This document shows, piece by piece, positions 53,046 to 61,047 of a DNA stretch of 64,000 nt (its first letter is position 1; the number at the start of each line of letters is the position of its first letter). The position numbers and the translations under genes were made by a program. The stretch is from Belliella calami. Its GTDB lineage: Bacteria > Bacteroidota > Bacteroidia > Cytophagales > Cyclobacteriaceae. The DNA is taken from contig NZ_JAKZGS010000011.1 of assembly GCF_022549695.1 (NCBI RefSeq), forward strand, positions 81,914-145,913, given 5' to 3'. Under the pieces are notes generated by a model. That model was not told the DNA's origin and ran no database searches. It saw only the letters and a program-made list of their open reading frames with translations.

Positions 53046-53279
53046 ATATCGACCATCCCTACGGGACTTTTGCCGAGTCGCAAGTTTCTTGGGTCGGTGG
53101 GTTGAAATCCACCGTTATGAAGTCGGTCGTGCCGCTGGCACTGAAAAGCTGGTATATCGACTGGAAGTGGGATTTGCTATCAGCTCCATAGGAGTGACCG
53201 ATATACTAATCATGGATTTCAATCAATGACAAGGAGTTAGCCATGCTATCCAAAAGTCCTGTAGGGACGGCCGATATGG
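53046..53279. repeat. R1 multi-hairpin repeat, single unit
   Basis: A full R1 unit of about 234 bp: TCCCTACGGGA at the left end and its inverted partner AAAAGTCCTGTAGGGAC at the right end. Inside are hairpins GGTGGGTT/AAtCCACC, GTGCCGCTGGCAC, AGCTCCATAGGAG and TGGATTTCAATCA-type. It follows the CPBP tail fragment by 7 bases, as R1 does after the intact CPBP gene at 63276. Confidence 0.92.
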
Positions 53280-53582
53280 TTTTTGACTAGTGTAATTTGT
53301 CTTTCTTTAGACTCTTCAGGGTCGGAAAGATTAAGGCGTTTTATTCGTTTATTATTGGTTTTTAGCCATTGTTTTATTATGTAACCTTTTCATAGTTGGT
53401 TGACAATAGAGACTTGTTTGATTATCAGAAGCTATTAATTTAAAAAAAATAAATATCAATAATAAACTACTGCCCTGTAAGGGCAAGAGCTTCTAACAAT
53501 GGGTGCAGCCCATTGCACAAGATGCTGCTATTATCAGTAATGCCCTGAAAGGGCATCTGAATAATCAAGTTTTAGAGATTTC
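53280..53582. repeat. R2 repeat, copy 1
   Basis: About 300 bp that recur nearly unchanged at 54420-54720 and in part at 61621-61845. Its right half has three palindromes: GCCCTGTAAGGGC, CAATGGGTGCAGCCCATTG and TGCCCTGAAAGGGCA. No gene is seen in it. It joins R1 on the left and a P block on the right. Confidence 0.85.
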
Positions 53583-53671
53583 TATGCTAGCTAATTTGAT
53601 TTGCCAGAGCGAGATTGGGAAAACCCTATGCCCGGAAAAGGTTGGGAAAAAAATGAAAATTTATTTAGATT
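53583..53671 (+). repeat. P block copy 2, leader of the 53672 peptide gene
   Basis: Same block as at 51995-52104 with a few changes (ATGCTAGCTAATTTGATTTG, CCGGAAAAGGTTGGG, TTTAGATTATG). In this copy the block is open in one frame (MLANLICQSEIGKTLCPEKV), but the frame is closed by a stop in the copy at 58937, so it is probably not a protein. Confidence 0.82.
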
Positions 53672-53842
53672 ATGAACAATTTAAAAGAATTGAGTTTTGA
53701 GGAGATGGTGGAGGTTAAGGGAGGATTGGCACCACTTGTTATTTGGGGGGTTGCCATTGGTTGGAACTATATCGGTGGATGTTTAGCCCTTGGAGCAACA
53801 ATTGGGGCAACAGTTACAGCAACTCAGCATGCTAAAGAGTAG
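53672..53842 (+). CDS. Double-glycine-leader peptide 3
   Basis: 56 residues. The leader MNNLKELSFEEMVEVKGG is almost the same as in peptide 1. The core is hydrophobic, with GxxxG motifs (GVAIG, GATIG), one Cys and a Trp-rich stretch (VIWGVAIGWNYIGG), typical of unmodified class II bacteriocin helices. It ends 21 bases before peptide 4, also GxxxG-rich, so the two could act as a two-peptide bacteriocin. The start is fixed by the P block. Confidence 0.78.
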   Translation: MNNLKELSFEEMVEVKGGLAPLVIWGVAIGWNYIGGCLALGATIGATVTATQHAKE

Positions 53843-53863
53843 TAGATTTTAAACAGAAATATT

Positions 53864-54064
53864 ATGGAAGAATTATTGATTGATAAGCCTGTGAAACTAA
53901 ACTTGGTTGAACTGAGTAACACAGATATGGTTGATATTAATGGTGGTGAGCCTTTGACATTCGGAGCAATTTGTATAGCAGCAGGTGTCGGACTTGGCTG
54001 CGTAATCATAGGAGCCGCTGTAGGGTATGGTATTTATCGAGGGATTAGGTATTTAACTGAATAA
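53864..54064 (+). CDS. Double-glycine-leader peptide 4
   Basis: 66 residues. The leader ends VELSNTDMVDINGG and the core has dense Gly/Ala motifs (GVGLG, GAAVG, GIYRG) and two Cys within FGAICIAAGVGLGCVI. The helix would be strongly membrane-active. It immediately follows peptide 3 and precedes a 31-residue membrane protein, an arrangement of two-peptide bacteriocin plus immunity type. Confidence 0.78.
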   Translation: MEELLIDKPVKLNLVELSNTDMVDINGGEPLTFGAICIAAGVGLGCVIIGAAVGYGIYRGIRYLTE

Positions 54065-54134
54065 ATACTTTTTTAGAGTAAAGGAGATTTATTTTCTTTG
54101 CTTAATTTAAATTTATGCTGTAAAACAATTAATT

Positions 54135-54230
54135 ATGAAAAAAATGTTAGAAAAAGTTATGGCTTATTGCTTTCTATTTGGAATTTTTCTTGGAGCTGTA
54201 GTTGCATTTATTCAACATGTAAAATCCTAA
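54135..54230 (+). CDS. 31-residue membrane protein
   Basis: MKKMLEKVMAYCFLFGIFLG followed by AVVAFIQHVKS: one membrane helix with basic ends. It is too short for standard gene calls but has a clean ATG 70 bases after peptide 4 and ends before R1 DNA. It resembles tiny immunity or holin-like proteins only in general layout. Confidence 0.45.
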   Translation: MKKMLEKVMAYCFLFGIFLGAVVAFIQHVKS

Positions 54231-54321
54231 TCCCATAAGTAGTTGAAGTATAATAGCGTTTTTACAAAAAAAATAAGTATTTGGAATATATAACAAAGAT
54301 AGATCTTATGTATTCTACAGC

Positions 54322-54419
54322 ATCGTCATAGGAGTGACCGATGTATTAGTCATGGATTTCAATCCATGACAGGGGGATTTCCGTGTTTTTCAAAAGTCCC
54401 GTAAGGACGGCCGATATGG
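54322..54419. repeat. R1 repeat, 5'-truncated unit
   Basis: Only the right 98 bases of R1 are present (from GTCATAGGAGTGACCGATG through the ATGGATTTCAATCCAT hairpin to AAAAGTCCCGTAAGGACGG). The left half, with the TCCCTACGGGA end, is missing. It is followed directly by R2 copy 2, as at 53279. Confidence 0.88.
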
Positions 54420-54720
54420 TTTTTGACTAGTGTAATTTGTCTTTCTTTAGACTCTTCAGGGTCGGAAAGATTAAGGTGTTTTATTCGTTTATTATTGGTT
54501 TTTAGCCATTGTTTTATTATGTAACCTTTTCATAGTTGGTTGACAAAAGAGACTTGTTTGATTATCAGAAGCTACTAATTTTAAAAAATAAATATCGATA
54601 ATAAACTACTGCCCTGTAAGGGCAAGAGCTCCTAACAATGGGTGCAGCCCATTGCACAAGATGCTGCTATTATCAGTAATGCCCTGAAAGGGCATCTGAA
54701 TAATCAAGTTTTAGAGATTT
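54420..54720. repeat. R2 repeat, copy 2
   Basis: Nearly identical to 53280-53582; the first 60 bases differ at one position. Together with the flanking R1 tail and P block, about 420 bases (53241-53663 and 54381-54805) are duplicated, which points to a recent event. Confidence 0.88.
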
Positions 54721-54842
54721 CTATGCTAGCTAATTTGATTTGCCAGAGCGAGATTGGGAAAACCCTATGCCCGGAAAAGGTTGGGAAAAAAATGAAAATT
54801 TATTTAGATTAAGGAAAATTTAAAAGAATTGAAGAGTAGATA
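54721..54842 (+). repeat. P block copy 3 with lost peptide start
   Basis: The block is intact up to AAAATTTATTTAGATT, but the peptide ATG has become AAG (AGATTAAGGAAAATTTAAAA) and the coding sequence ends in stop codons a few bases later (GAAGAGTAG). This is a P block whose peptide gene has been lost. Confidence 0.78.
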
Positions 54843-54861
54843 AAGTATAAATCAACGCAGT

Positions 54862-54999
54862 TATGAAAAAGAAAACATTTCAATTTTTAATAATTGTAGC
54901 CTCTTTCCTTTTGTCACTGATGATATTCAATGATTGGGATGATTTCAAAAGGGGCTTGAAAGGAGAACGCTCACTCCAAAAAAGTGAAAATACTAATTG
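54862..54999 (+). CDS. 45-residue membrane protein
   Basis: One N-terminal helix (TFQFLIIVASFLLSLMIF) and a charged tail (NDWDDFKRGLKGERSLQKSE). Its position after a P block whose peptide start is lost suggests it is what remains of a peptide/membrane-protein cassette. No family recognised. The gene is short but its start and stop are clean. Confidence 0.45.
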
Positions 55000-55091
55000 A
55001 CTTATAATTAGTAGTAATTGATATCTTTTATCTATGAGTTTTAATCCAATATCTAATTTAGCAATTGTATATTTTGAGGTTTAACTATTAT

Positions 55092-55578
55092 TTCCTCCAT
55101 CCCTACGGGACTTTCCCTTCATCACAAGTTTGTTGGGTCAGTGGGTTGAAACCCACCGTTAAGATGTCTGTCGTGCCGTTGGCACTGGAAAGCTGGTATA
55201 TCGACTGGAAGTGGGATTTGCTATCAGCTCCTTAGGAGCGACCGACGCATTATTCATGGATTTCAATTCATGACAAGGAGATTACCATCCAACCGTGAAG
55301 TCCGCTAGGGATAAGTTAGATGGTTTGATGATCAATCAGTAAAGATATCTTTCATCCCTACGGGACTTTTGCCGAGTCGCAGGTTTCTTGGGTCGGTGGG
55401 TTGAAACCCACCGTTAAGATGTCGGTCGTGCCGTTGGCACTGGAAAGCTGGTATATCGGATGAAAGTAGGATTTGCTATCAGCTCCATAGAAGCAACCGA
55501 TGTATTAGTCATGGATTTCAATCCGTGACAAGAAGATTTTCGTGTTTTCCAAAAGTCTCGTAGGGACGGGCGAAATGG
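55092..55578. repeat. R1 repeats, two tandem units
   Basis: Units at 55092-55323 and 55345-55578, separated by a 21-bp TTTGATGATCAATCAGTAAAG spacer. The first has a variant left arm (ACTTTCCCTTCATCACAAGT) and the weaker right arm TGAAGTCCGCTAGGGATAA. The second has the full AAAAGTCTCGTAGGGAC arm. A short shared block (AAACTGCTGAAACGATTTG at 55606-55624) follows it, also seen at 61335. Confidence 0.9.
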
Positions 55579-55699
55579 TTTGATGATCAATCAGCAAATC
55601 AAAAAACTGCTGAAACGATTTGTATGAAAAAGTTTTTGAGGTATTTTAGCCCAAATTGTTTTAGTTAGATTTTTGCGTACAAAACAGAGGTATTTAAAT

Positions 55700-57598
55700 A
55701 TGACAAAATTTTTAATTCCACTATTTGGGTTACTGCTTTTCTTTTTTTCTTCAGAAGGGCAGACTTTATACAAAGGGAAAATAATTAATAAAGTGACTGA
55801 GATTTCCATTCCATTTGCCCATCTGCGCATAGATAATACAAATATAGGTACTGTCGCCAATTCGAATGGTGAATTTTCTATTGTCGTACCTAATCGCTAT
55901 CTCAAGAATGATTTGGTGGTTTCATGCATGGGGTATAAAAACGAAATTTTCCCCATTTCTAAATTGTCTGATAAAAAGAATATCATTCGATTGGAGGAAG
56001 AAACTAACACACTTGCTACTGTGGAAGTACTTGCTGTGGACATTGCCAGATTGATAGTGGAAAGAGCTATAGATAGAATACCCCAAAACTACCCTGCAAA
56101 TAGTGAGCGATTAATAGGGTTTACAAGAGAGATAGTAAGTCCTGATAGCAATTTCCAAATGCCATATTATATAGGAGAGGCGGAGGTAGAGGCACTGAAA
56201 GAAGGGTATGAAAAGAGAGTTAAAAATGGAGATGTGAAGCTTATTAAGGGAAGAAATTATATTGGAGAAAATTATGAAAACATCAATGTTCGATTTTATG
56301 GAGGTGCTCATGACCAACATAATTTTGATTGGGTAGCGAAAAGAAGTGGCCCTCTGAATAAGAAAAACCTTGATAAATATGTTTTTGATATTGCCGATAC
56401 CCTTAGGCAAGATGGGAGGGATATTATTGTAGTATCTTTCAAACCTGAAAATAATGTCAATTCACGAATTGGTAAGTTACACATTGCAGATGAAACTTAC
56501 GCTATAGCGAGGATTGAGAACTATCATACTATTGGTAAATCACAGAGCTTTGAAAACTCAATAAAAAGTAAGTTGTCGGGATACAATAGATTATACATGG
56601 AATATCAAATAGATTATACAAACTATGATTCCTTGTGGCGCTTTTCTCATGGGTTTTATAAGACAGCTTTTAATAAAGAGAACGATTTTATTTACCTGAA
56701 AAGCCAATATGTCACCACTGATTTTTATCAATCAGAAGAAGCCATACCTTATGCAGACCGAGTACAATACAGGGATGTTTTCCTGAATAAAGTTCAAGGG
56801 TATGATCCTGAGTTTTGGGAAGGCCATAATGTAATGCCTTTTGAACACAACATTCCTTATCAAAGCAAAGATGAATGGGAGAAATCCACAATTGATAAAA
56901 GATCAAGAACAGATAAGATCATTTCAATATTAGAGCGGTTTAGAACATCTTTTGCTCTTGTTTACGGTAATTCCATTTCTCCTAGAGTTTGGCTTGATAT
57001 GAATCAATTAGGTACATCGTGGACGGGGGAAAAGGAAAGTATGACATCCACTTTTTTTGGCTATTCAAGCTTTATCAAATATGAATTGGGGAAATCATGG
57101 ATTGTAGGATTTGAGGAAATTAGCTCATTTGCAACAAGGAGATTTCGCAGTCAGATGGCAACTATTGAGTGGGAGAGAAAGCTATTTCCAAGATCGAGGC
57201 CAGTTTATCTAAGTCTTGGGGCTAAGACAGGCTATTCCATGAATGGAACCAAACTTGGAGATTTCAGAAGTGATCAAAGGTTTGAACTAAATGGTAGAAG
57301 ATTGGACAGTGGTGGGTATGATGTGATTTTTGAGTCAAGAGGTTTTGGAGTAGTTCCTTTTATGTCATTGTCTTTGGAAAAAAGCCGTAGGCTGAAGTTT
57401 TACGGAGAAGCAAGTTTACCATTCATTTTGTACAATAATTATGGTGTGCATATCAAAGAGCAAAGAGGATTGTTTAAAAAATCAGTTTGGCTGAAAGAGA
57501 AGGACTACGAATCTTCGATCCAGGTAAGTGAACATTCAAATAATGAGAGGCTATCGAGAAACGGAATCCTTTCTGCTGGAATAGTTTTATCATTTTGA
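55700..57598 (+). CDS. Secreted CarboxypepD_reg-like / DUF5686-like outer-membrane protein
   Basis: 632 residues from the ATG at 55700, preceded by AGAGG; a TTG at 55673 would add nine residues. A signal peptide (hydrophobic 3-20, ending SEGQT) is followed by an Ig-like carboxypeptidase-regulatory domain (ITEISIPFAHLRIDNTNIGT-type, then LVVSCMGYKNEIF) and a long DUF5686-like part with barrel-type strands at the end (LSRNGILSAGIVLSF). The 48785 protein has the same N-terminal plan (regulatory domain, then IVERAIDRIP/IVQRVMDYLR helix). It sits between R1 arrays, so it may have been carried in with a cassette. Function unknown. Confidence 0.78.
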   Translation: MTKFLIPLFGLLLFFFSSEGQTLYKGKIINKVTEISIPFAHLRIDNTNIGTVANSNGEFSIVVPNRYLKNDLVVSCMGYKNEIFPISKLSDKKNIIRLEEETNTLATVEVLAVDIARLIVERAIDRIPQNYPANSERLIGFTREIVSPDSNFQMPYYIGEAEVEALKEGYEKRVKNGDVKLIKGRNYIGENYENINVRFYGGAHDQHNFDWVAKRSGPLNKKNLDKYVFDIADTLRQDGRDIIVVSFKPENNVNSRIGKLHIADETYAIARIENYHTIGKSQSFENSIKSKLSGYNRLYMEYQIDYTNYDSLWRFSHGFYKTAFNKENDFIYLKSQYVTTDFYQSEEAIPYADRVQYRDVFLNKVQGYDPEFWEGHNVMPFEHNIPYQSKDEWEKSTIDKRSRTDKIISILERFRTSFALVYGNSISPRVWLDMNQLGTSWTGEKESMTSTFFGYSSFIKYELGKSWIVGFEEISSFATRRFRSQMATIEWERKLFPRSRPVYLSLGAKTGYSMNGTKLGDFRSDQRFELNGRRLDSGGYDVIFESRGFGVVPFMSLSLEKSRRLKFYGEASLPFILYNNYGVHIKEQRGLFKKSVWLKEKDYESSIQVSEHSNNERLSRNGILSAGIVLSF

Positions 57599-57658
57599 TT
57601 TTTGAAATTCTGTAACTATCATTTTATATACATTATATTTATAAGACCAAAGGATATT

Positions 57659-58909
57659 ATATCGTCCATCCCTACGGGACTTTTGCCGAGTCGCAAGTTT
57701 CGTGGATCAGTGGGTTGAAACCCACCGTTAAGATGTCGGTCGTGCCGCTGGCACTGGAAAGCTGGTATATCGGATGAAAGTGGGATTTGCTATTAGCTCC
57801 TTAGGAGCGACCAAGATATTAGTCATGGATTTCAATCCATAGCAAGGAGTTAGCCATCATACCATGAAGTCTGCTAGGGATGAATGATATGGTTTGGGGT
57901 CAATCAGCAAAGATATCGTCCATCCCTACGGGATTTTTGCAGAGTCGCAAGTTTCTTGGGTCGGTGGGTTGAAACCCACCGTTAAGATGTCTGTCGTGCC
58001 GCTGGCACTGGAAAGCTGGTATATCGGATGAAAGTGAGGTTTGCTATCAGCTCCACAGGAGTGATCGATGTATTAGTCATGGATTTCAATCCATGACAAG
58101 GATTTAGGCATCCAACCATGAAGTGCAGTAGGGAAGTGTGATATAGTTTGATGATCAATCAGCAAAGATATCGTCTATCCCTACGGGACTTTTACCGAGT
58201 CGCAAGTTTCGTGGGTCGGTGGGTTGAAACCCACCGTTAAGATGTCTATCGTGCCGCTGGCACTGGAAAGCTGGTATATCGACTGGAAGTGGGATTTGCT
58301 ATCAGCTCCGTAGGAGCGACTGATGTATTAGTCATGGATTTCAATCCATGATAAGGGGATTGCCATGCTATCTAAAAGTCCCGTAGGGAAGTGTGATATG
58401 GTTTGATGATCAATCAGTAAAGATATCGTCCATCCCTACGGGACTTTCGCCGAGTCGCAAGTTTCGTGGATCAGTGGGTTGAAACCCACTGTTATGACGT
58501 CGGTCGTGCCGCTGGCACTGGAAAGCTGGTATATCGGATGAAAGTGGGATTTGCTATTAGCTCCATAGGAGCGACCAAGATATTAGTCATGGATTTCAAT
58601 CCATAGCAAGGAGTTAGCCATCATACCATGAAGTCTGCTAGGGATGAATGATATGGTTTGAGGTCAATCAGCAAAGATATCGTCCATCCCTACGGGATTT
58701 TTGCTGAGTCGCAAGTTTCGTGGGTCGGTAGGTTGAAACCCACCGTTATGATGTCTGTCGTGCCGCTGGCACTGTAAAGCTGGTATATCGGATGAAAGTG
58801 AGGTTTGCTATCAGCTCCGTAGGAGCGACTGATGTATTAGTCATGGATTTCAATCCATGACAGGGGGTAGATATGCTATCCAAAAGTCCCGTAGGGACGG
58901 CCGAAATGG
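57659..58909. repeat. R1 repeats, five tandem units
   Basis: Units at 57659-57892, 57913-58148, 58168-58401, 58423-58656 and 58677-58909, with a period of 254-255 bp and a 19-21 bp spacer containing GATGATCAATCAGCAAAG. Each unit has six short hairpins and complementary outer ends (TCCCTACGGGACTTTTG and CAAAAGTCCCGTAGGGA in the best copies). No gene is seen over this 1.3 kb. Confidence 0.95.
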
Positions 58910-59021
58910 TTTGATGATCAATCAGCAAATCACCATGCTAGCTAACCTGATTTGCTTGGGAGAGATTGGGAGTTCCTAATGCCCGAAAAAGGTTGGGGAA
59001 AAATGAAAATTTATTTAGATT
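58910..59021 (+). repeat. P block copy 4, leader of the 59022 peptide gene
   Basis: It starts with the R1 spacer (GATGATCAATCAGCAAATC) and continues ATGCTAGCTAACCTGATTTG, GAGATTGGGAGTTCC, CCCGAAAAAGGTTGGG and TTTAGATTATGG. Here the frame open in other copies is broken by a TAA, showing that the block is conserved as DNA or RNA and not as protein. Confidence 0.82.
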
Positions 59022-59204
59022 ATGGAAAATTTAAAAGAATTGAGTTTAGCCGATCTTCGAGAGTATGGAGGAGGAAATACTGTTTTAAAACTAACTCAAA
59101 ATGGTGTTTTAGTTGAAAATTTAATTGAATTTGGAACAGGAATTGGAGAAACATTCGGAGATGCTTTTACTAGAGCACGGTCGTGGCTTATTTACACTAA
59201 ATAA
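59022..59204 (+). CDS. Double-glycine-leader peptide 5
   Basis: 60 residues. Leader MENLKELSLADLREYGGG, sharing NLKELS with peptides 1 and 3. The core has GTGIG and GETFG motifs (FGTGIGETFGDAFTRARSWL) and a basic C-terminal part. It is supplied by P block copy 4 and followed 8 bases later by peptide 6. Confidence 0.76.
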   Translation: MENLKELSLADLREYGGGNTVLKLTQNGVLVENLIEFGTGIGETFGDAFTRARSWLIYTK

Positions 59205-59212
59205 AAAAAACT

Positions 59213-59377
59213 ATGAAAGAGTTAACAAATTTTGAGTTAATCCAAATAAATGGAGGTGAAGAAATCTCAATGTATAGAAAGGCAGGTCGAGCTTTTGGGG
59301 AGTTTCTTGGAGTTACAGCGGCAGCTGCTATCTTTGTTGCAGATGGTCTCAAGGATGTTCTTCAAACGATTTTATAA
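59213..59377 (+). CDS. Double-glycine-leader peptide 6
   Basis: 54 residues: leader MKELTNFELIQINGG and a core with GRAFG and GEFLG (YRKAGRAFGEFLGVTAAAAI). It is encoded 8 bases after peptide 5 and ends at a terminator, which again suggests a two-peptide unit. Too short for many gene callers. Confidence 0.74.
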   Translation: MKELTNFELIQINGGEEISMYRKAGRAFGEFLGVTAAAAIFVADGLKDVLQTIL

Positions 59378-59383
59378 CTTTAA

Positions 59384-59416
59384 AGGGTTGTCTTTAGCAG
59401 ACAACCTCTTTTATAC
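59384..59416 (+). terminator. Terminator after peptides 5 and 6
   Basis: Stem GGTTGTCT/AGACAACC (59386-59393 with 59399-59406), loop TTAGC, followed by a T-rich tract. Confidence 0.82.
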
Positions 59417-59497
59417 TTTTTGAAAAATAAATTCTATGATCTTAATTAGTGAATCTTTTTATTTCTAATTATCTGATAGAAAACCGATTAACTTAAT

Positions 59498-60145
59498 ATG
59501 ATCAAATTTATTCGAGATTTTTATTCTTTTATCAAAACAGGGTCTATCGAGGCAGAAAATAAGCTTACAGTAAGAAAATTTTTAGTTCGTGCTTTTATTC
59601 TCAAACTCTCATTTTACGTGCTTTTACTTGTTTTCTCGTATTTACTTTTCAATTTTAACTATGGTAATTCAGATTTTTTGTTTAAGGACAAAACACTATG
59701 GATTGTTTTTTTAAATATGATCATTTTGGCTCCAATATTAGAGGAATTAACTTGTAGGTTGCATACAGGTCTTAAACTTTATCAAATTATTATAAGCTTA
59801 GTAGGAGCAGTTATATTATTTCATAATTCATGGCTAATATTATCGTTTTTTGTTTGCTATTTTTTTCTCCTGTTTTTGATATTGAAAATTGGGGTCAGAG
59901 TTAATAGAAGTTATATCATTTATTCATCTGCGCTCATCTTTGGGATTTTACATATTGATTTTTACGATTTTAATTGGCTAGAAAATTTCGGATACACCTT
60001 TTTTGTGGTTATTACCAGAATATTTAGTGGATTGTTATTTACATATGTTTTTTATCAAAAAGGTATTTTATTTTCTATACTCTTTCATATAATTTGGAAC
60101 ATGATGCCATTCATATCTTATCTTTTAAGATATTTTGAAACATAA
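59498..60145 (+). CDS. CPBP (Abi) family intramembrane metalloprotease 1
   Basis: 215 residues, polytopic. The CPBP signatures are EELTCR (E82, E83, R87), FGILH near 153-157 and FHIIWN near 197. These glutamates and histidines form the active site of the Abi family, whose members process prenylated proteins or act in bacteriocin immunity in other bacteria. It lies 120 bases downstream of peptides 5 and 6 and just upstream of peptide 7, so immunity is a reasonable inference. It shares length and E82/E83/R87 positions with the CPBP gene at 62629. Confidence 0.85.
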   Translation: MIKFIRDFYSFIKTGSIEAENKLTVRKFLVRAFILKLSFYVLLLVFSYLLFNFNYGNSDFLFKDKTLWIVFLNMIILAPILEELTCRLHTGLKLYQIIISLVGAVILFHNSWLILSFFVCYFFLLFLILKIGVRVNRSYIIYSSALIFGILHIDFYDFNWLENFGYTFFVVITRIFSGLLFTYVFYQKGILFSILFHIIWNMMPFISYLLRYFET

Positions 60146-60250
60146 TCAAATGTGGGTTTTGATTATTGGGATTTTTTAATTTGATTGTTAATTATTGAAA
60201 AAGTAAAGAAGTAATTGGAAAATCTTTAGCTAAACAATAATTTATAGGAT

Positions 60251-60382
60251 ATGAAAGGTTTTAATGATTTAATCGAACAAGAGTTAGAAAACGTCCAAGG
60301 TGGATGGCTTATTTTTGTAGCAGGAGCTTGTGTTGTGGGTATTGGTTATGTAAAAGAAAAATTAGATAGTGGTCAATGGTAA
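60251..60382 (+). CDS. Double-glycine-leader peptide 7
   Basis: 43 residues. Leader MKGFNDLIEQELENVQGG, then a short hydrophobic core (WLIFVAGACVVGIGYVKEKL) with one Cys and a Trp at the C-terminus (SGQW). Its stop codon overlaps the start of the next gene (ATGGTAA), so the small membrane protein is translationally coupled to it. Confidence 0.72.
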   Translation: MKGFNDLIEQELENVQGGWLIFVAGACVVGIGYVKEKLDSGQW

Positions 60383-60504
60383 AGAAGAATAACCCTCTTT
60401 TACATTTGATAATAATTTTAAATGTTTTTACTGGAAGTATACTATTTTATGTTTTCTTCAATATTGGAGAAAAATTAGGTAAGCATTTAGCAAATCTATT
60501 TTAA
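60376..60504 (+). CDS. Small membrane protein coupled to peptide 7, immunity candidate
   Basis: 42 residues with one helix (LLHLIIILNVFTGSILFYVF) and the tail NIGEKLGKHLANLF. The overlap ATGGTAA with the peptide 7 stop indicates coupled expression. A paralogue at 61463 has FSGSLLFYVFFSFGEKFGKY in the same order, showing a small family in this island. Pairing with a peptide is typical of bacteriocin immunity proteins, but this is inferred. Confidence 0.6.
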   Translation: MVKKNNPLLHLIIILNVFTGSILFYVFFNIGEKLGKHLANLF

Positions 60505-60509
60505 TAAGG

Positions 60510-60572
60510 AATTCTACTGGAATCATTGTGGACTCATTTTGAGAGGTAATTGATTTCAGTAGAATTTTGAAT
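60510..60572 (+). terminator. Terminator after peptide 7 unit
   Basis: A 16-bp stem with one G-T pair (AATTCTACTGGAATCA at 60510-60525 paired with TGATTTCAGTAGAATT at 60551-60566), followed by TTTG. Confidence 0.72.
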
Positions 60573-60599
60573 TGTCTTAAAACGTAATGAAAATTTTCC

Positions 60600-60950
60600 T
60601 GATTTTAATTTTCAATTTCCCTTAAGATAATTTCCTCTCTTAAATATAGGCTATTTGCTTGGTTTTCAGTGTGTGTCTTACCAAAGTGCTTATCATTTGT
60701 CTTATTTTGGATTGGTAAACTTTGGATTTTGATAACTTATTTTTTTTATCGCCTCTTTACCTAAGTTATACTCAGGTAGAGAAAACAATGTTCTTCAATT
60801 TATTCGTTTATCTCATTCAATAGATTTATTGTTACTTTTCCCCTAGTTTTATTGGTACATTAATTTCAAGGATTTAATATATTGCTCTTATGCATTTGTG
60901 CTCGTGTATAGGTTTGATGTGAGGAGAAGAAGGGTAATTTGACATCAGTT
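60600..60950 (+). pseudogene. Decayed copy of the VanZ-like gene
   Basis: Base-by-base the region follows 52580-52941 (GGCTATTTGCTTGGTTTTC against GGTTATTTTCTTGCTAGCC, GTTACTTTTCCCCTAG against GCTACTTTTTCCCTGG, and GGTTTGATGTGAGGAGAAGA against GGTTTGATGTAAAGAGGAGG), but with many indels and stops. No frame remains open. Confidence 0.75.
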
Positions 60951-61036
60951 TGAATAATTATGGCAAAGAGTGGGAGATATACTTCCATGTGGTCTACTAT
61001 ATGTGATTGTGATAATGTTTGCTATTTATTTTTTGA
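60951..61036 (+). pseudogene. Decayed CPBP 3' fragment
   Basis: The segment after the VanZ-like remnant follows the CPBP tail seen at 52952-53038 (ATTATGGCAAAGAGTGGGAG against ATTATGGAATGAAGTGGGCG, then TTCCATGTGGTCTACTATA). So both VanZ-like loci are followed by the same CPBP tail and then by an R1 unit. Confidence 0.65.
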
Positions 61037-61047
61037 GGTATGATATT

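Noticed and set aside
53046..53279. R1 as an insertion sequence
   Set aside because: Despite terminal inverted repeats it has no open frame, no transposase and no visible target-site duplication; its tandem arrangement is atypical of an IS.
53503..53700. 65-codon open frame through the P block as a protein gene
   Set aside because: The frame is interrupted by a stop in the copy at 58937-58975 and shortened at 54810, while the DNA stays similar; the GG-leader peptide in another frame is the conserved product.
57659..58909. Regularly spaced tandem repeats as a CRISPR array
   Set aside because: The period is 254-255 bp, the repeated unit itself is about 234 bp with internal hairpins, spacers are identical rather than unique, and there are no cas genes.
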